Below, in pieces: positions 60,286 through 64,000 of a stretch of 64,000 nucleotides of DNA. The notes under the pieces were generated by a model, which searched no databases, had not been told where the DNA came from, and saw nothing but the letters and a program-made list of their open reading frames with translations. Where the stretch lies: assembly GCA_008973525.1 (NCBI GenBank), contig WACJ01000124.1:3038001-3102000 (forward strand), written 5' to 3'. The first letter of the stretch is position 1; each line of letters opens with the position of its first letter. This DNA comes from Stenopsyche tienmushanensis (Eukaryota > Arthropoda > Insecta > Trichoptera > Stenopsychidae). Both the position numbers and the translations under genes were made by a program.

Positions 60286-60842
60286 TTATTTCCTACGTGC
60301 TCTTTTTAAGATGTTATTATTCTTTGAATACAAAGCAACACCATGCATAAGCTTAATGACCGTATTCCCAGATGTGTCAATGACCAACCTAAGTTTAAGG
60401 GATATGGATATAAAGCATTTTAAATTTATATTCCCAATTCTTCCACGATTTTTTATGTAGATATATATGTGTAAAGAATAGTTGAGGACAATTAATTCAC
60501 CATGGCCAGGGGCGGAGGCGTTTACGGTCTGCCGATTGTCTAAAAATAAATAACACCCACGCCATTGTCTTCGTTCACAACAATTGAGCACAAATAAGTT
60601 TGGATTATGTCACACGTAATATGCCAAAGACCTTTACTTTTAATGCCATCGACAAGCGACTTCCACAAAACGAATCCATGAGAGGAATAAAAATATGCCA
60701 GGTAGCCCATAGGCGGCTTTATATAGAATAAGCAGAAATGTTGTGAATTTGGTGTAATGAAATATGGGATGACCTGAAATCTAGATATTTTTGAAATCGC
60801 TTCGTCGCTCCAAGACCTTGGGTTATTCTCAGTTGTCATCAA
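60286..60842 (-). pseudogene. Possible adenain-like cysteine protease relic of a Maverick/Polinton-type element
   Basis: A minus frame of 100 codons (60842-60540) reads in part RSWSDEAISKISRFQVIPYF, then NSQHFCLFYIKP, YLAYFYSSHGF and IIQTYLCSIV. The spacing of a His-aromatic pair, an aromatic strand ending in a Gly-Phe, and a later Gln/Cys region is reminiscent of the adenain-type proteases of adenoviruses and Polintons, but the acidic residue is not conserved and the Cys-Gly pair is not clear. It is broken by a frame change near 60540, where a second minus frame (60591-60286) takes over. Weak similarity by eye only. Confidence 0.25.
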
Positions 60843-61009
60843 TTATCCTCGTAAGCAGAAATGATCCCTATTTTTCTGAAATAAATTTTATTTCAGTATT
60901 TCATAAAAGCAACATTATCAATCCGCTTCAAAAATATTAGTAATGGATTTTTTGTTTATCTTCGAACGCAAATAAATATACGAAAATATCCTTCTTATTC
61001 TTAATATTC

Positions 61010-61395
61010 TATATCCGTTATCGGACATAGGCAATCTCCATCGGAGGCTTTTATAGGAAAATAACTGTCATGAGACGCCATTGCCTTCCATTTAAGGTTT
61101 AATTAGGATAAGATTATTTGAAGATGTTTTTGGGTAGAAATAGATCTATAAGTGTGTAGTGAGATTATCATTATTTTAAAATTATATTTGAATGGTTGAT
61201 ACGAATTATATAATAATAACTTTGCCCAAACTTGGACCGATTTAAGATATCAGGCGAAATCTAGATCGAGTCAATCGATCGGAAATATCTCTCAATCTCT
61301 CAAATTTGTTGGTATATCCATATTTTCCCACAATATGGATTTGAATAAAAACCTTTATAATAAGAATCCAAAAACCAGCATACTTGATGCAAAAT
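61010..61395 (+). repeat. Dispersed SINE-like repeat, copy 6
   Basis: One of the best preserved copies. It contains TCGGACATAGGCAATCTCCA, CGCCATTGCCTTCCATTTAA, ATCTAGATCGAGTCAATCGA, TCTCAAATTTGTTGGTATAT and GGATTTGAATAAAAACC, and ends near TTTATAATAAGAATCCAAAA. There is no coding frame. Confidence 0.55.
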
Positions 61396-61595
61396 CGTAG
61401 TCTGTCTATAAATATGAAAACATTAAATAATTAAATAAAAGGTTAATTCATTAACCTTTAACTTTTAGTCCTCGTTCTACTTATAAAAAACCTTTGATCA
61501 ATAAATGTCACTTAACAATATTTTCATTTATATTTTTAAATTTAAATCACTGACCGCATAAGATATTTACATATGCTCAAATTAATTCCATTATT

Positions 61596-61655
61596 TCAAA
61601 ATAATACCTTAGAATCTAAGGTATTATTTTGATCATCTAAGGCTTAGATGATCTA
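61596..61655. repeat. Two adjacent near-perfect palindromes
   Basis: The first is AATAATACCTTAGA with its reverse complement, separated by one base (about 61601-61630). The second is GATCATCTAAG with its reverse complement CTTAGATGATC, also one base apart (about 61632-61654). They share the CTTAGAT/ATCTAAG core, so one may derive from the other. Confidence 0.75.
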
Positions 61656-61787
61656 TAATATTAATAAGCCCAAAAAACTCATTCATACATCTTCCCTTAA
61701 ATTCTACATATTTCAATAGTACCAAAATATGATGATTTTATGACCCGTCATGGTGTTTTATGCTTAAATATTCCATTAATCCATAGA

Positions 61788-62300
61788 GGAGTACTATCCC
61801 AGGGCCTGGGATATGTATCCCCGGCCCCATCCACTTATTCAGAAAGAGCACTCTTGTACATTGAACTCTGAGACAGACAGAGACAGAGAGAGAACGTAGC
61901 GCAGTTCGGGAGACAGAGACGGAGAACTTCCCCGCATACATCGCACGATTGTATAGATCGTTAGTCTAAAGTTATCAAACTGTGTGCTATCGACAGTGTT
62001 TATTCATTTAATTGTTTGCTGTTCGTCGCTGCTTGTTGAATGAGTCTTTGTCCGATTATCATTTCCTTTTAAAACAGGAGCAGATTAATCAATTGCTTGT
62101 GTATTGTTTATGTAAAAAAATGGCGTGGTCCTGTATGCTATTAACAGTATTTATTTACAATTGACTCTGCCTCGTGTTGAAGATTGTTTTACGCTGATAG
62201 GAGCTGACAGAAAGTAATCGATGTAAAGCGATTATGGCATCAACGACTTCATCGATTTTAAATTTGCTCACTCCTCAAAAGGTTAAAATGCTCTCAAGCG
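61788..62300 (+). repeat. Dispersed repeat family R, copy C
   Basis: It begins AGGAGTACTATCCCAG and runs through the purine run, ACATCGCACGATTGTATAGA, GTGTGCTATCGACAGTGTTT and ATAGGAGCTGACAGAAAGTA. It goes on into TTATGGCATCAACGACTTCA and CTCCTCAAAAGGTTAA, a 3' extension shared with copy A but missing from B. Conserved frames are visible on each strand but too short to be called genes. Confidence 0.85.
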
Positions 62301-62908
62301 TCGCGCAGGTCTTTAGGTTAGTTTGAAAATGGCCCTTTTAAAATTTGATATAACAAAGCATATTATATAATAATATGCTTTGCCAAATAAATTATATATA
62401 TAAAGTATTCCTCTATAGTGATTATTTGTAATATTTTATTGGCTTATTGCTTATTGGCGATATATGTGTTGACACAAAACCTAGTTGTTAATCTGAATGT
62501 TTACAGACCAAATGCTTCAAATTTAAGTATGTAATTTTATAGATAAATGTATTTTATATATATAAAGAGAGATTAAAAGCATTCGGTAGATACGAATTAC
62601 CAACTTTTATTTAACTCGAAAGCCATTTTTTGTCGGGCTACTATACTTATTCAACCCTAGCGGGGGTCCATGAATAATAAAAGCGATAGCATGCACCCTT
62701 GCTTAGCTTCTGCTTAATGTCCATTAAGGGTGAAATTCGAATTTGTAGATAAAAGCGCATTATGCTCGAATACAGGTGCTAGTGTATCTTCATTAAATTA
62801 CCAGTATATATGTGTATAATTTAGGTATTTTTTTGAAAATCAATTATTTATGAAAGCTGGGTTTGAGTGTATATAGCATGTTTATATGCAATAAAGTCAC
62901 CCTAGTAT

Positions 62909-62941
<33 letters not shown>

Positions 62942-64000
62942 ACCCAGCAGTATAAATTGTACGTGTATAACTTAAATACACTTTTGACTTTGAAGGCTTT
63001 AATCGTGAGTGGTACAAAATAGTATGAAAGGAGTTCTTGAGAGGTTCTCGGGCCACAGGTTGTGCATGCTTGCTTTAAACTAACCACTCATTAAGAAGCA
63101 ACTTACATCAAAAATAGCTTCTGAAGAAACCATGGCGCAGTTGAAAGCGAGCCTCACTAGTCACATGTGGTCCTCTAAAGAGATAAGTTTTAACATTGAA
63201 ATCCCCTAATGACCCATTCTTAATTAGTTACAAACTTTGACCCACTTCGGGTGGCTGAAGAACCCTTCTCAGGAGGAGTCTTACATTTTATGAGTAATTG
63301 GAAATGATAAGGCTCACTATCTCGACTTCCATCTGGAATACCTATATAGGCGATATAGAAAATTTGGTCGATAAATTAACGGCGTAACTAAGCGTCGTCC
63401 ATGTCGAAATTTATAGCCAACATTAAAGGATGTGTTTGATGGCGAGCCAGATTAAATTTACAATGCGTATTCTGATTCAGAGCTTAGATGTATGCTTGGC
63501 GCTGAGGATGTCATCAAATCCCAATAAAGTCAAAGAGAATGTTATTTATTGTTGGGGTTAATAAACAACTTCCTTAGGGAATCTAATCCCAGATTAAGAT
63601 GTATTAAACCGTCTAATAAAATTGTAATATTATAATCCCAACCTAAGGAAGCAGGATGCTCGTGTCACGAGCTGTAACATTTAATAACATAATTTATATT
63701 GCTTTTATAAGAAAGTTTTTAAAGAAATGAAGATAAGACTTTTTTAATGCCATAGCGTACATTACAACTTAGCTTTCTCGAAAACAACAACAATTTTAAT
63801 GGCCACTTAAGGGACTGGGAATATGAAAGTGGTCCCATTAATGTCTTTTATTTTTGGATATTATTAAGCTTAATAAAACAAATATGTCGAAAAGATATTC
63901 CGAAAAACTTAAATATTTAAAAAATAAAAAACGTGGCATGCAAGTTTATAAGGGTTGTTTTTTTAAGGTATTTCCAATCAATGTCGATGGTTTACTCATA
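62301..64000. other. Non-coding stretch with an AT microsatellite
   Basis: No gene supported. A (TA)n run lies at about 62915-62941. A palindrome AAAGCATATTA/TAATATGCTTT lies near 62355-62383. The rest is unassigned. Confidence 0.45.

Noticed and set aside
62915..62941. (TA)n run
   Set aside because: A simple microsatellite; ordinary in AT-rich insect DNA.

Overview
The window looks like AT-rich nuclear DNA of an insect. Coding exons are short and bounded by GT-AG introns (one GC-AG). The long gaps are filled with decayed Tc1/mariner, Helitron and other repeats. There are no operons, bacterial ribosome binding sites, CRISPR arrays or rRNA. The species cannot be named from the sequence; an insect is inferred mainly from the transposon types and the protein families.

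Layout: 1-27040 holds no gene I can support. It may be intergenic or a very long intron. It contains two mariner relics (9290-9960 and 15335-15897), several copies of a dispersed SINE-like repeat, and some less AT-rich non-coding blocks that could be enhancers, the best at 12780-13330 with three CACCTG boxes.

27041-39700 (+) is the main gene. Twelve exons keep one reading frame through every junction and encode 1,184 residues up to a stop at 39700. The product is a low-complexity linker, a FERM domain and one PDZ domain, closest to the FRMPD2/PTPN13 (PTP-BL) family, but the protein ends without a phosphatase domain. The 5' part of the gene, where this family carries a KIND domain, was not found here. 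The first intron in the window (27603-33496) carries transposase debris, including a 65-bp module repeated three times. The last intron (37577-38609) carries a Penelope-like fragment.

39701-48180 is 3' UTR followed by a gene-poor stretch. It has a possible DEG/ENaC-like exon near 42.9 kb, another mariner relic (45736-46280) and one copy of a three-copy dispersed repeat.

48181-50261 (+) is a second gene: a large exon encoding an unrecognised, basic, Ser/Arg-rich, probably disordered protein. It ends either at 50261 or at a strong splice donor at 50175/50176.

50262-64000 is mobile-element debris: transposase fragments, two more copies of the dispersed repeat, a Helitron whose two ends are both visible (52954-55234) with a broken Pif1-type helicase, a mariner (about 57093-58160), and at 59318-60842 a group of odd small ORFs that may be the remains of a Maverick/Polinton-type element. 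The two host genes show no functional link that the sequence reveals.
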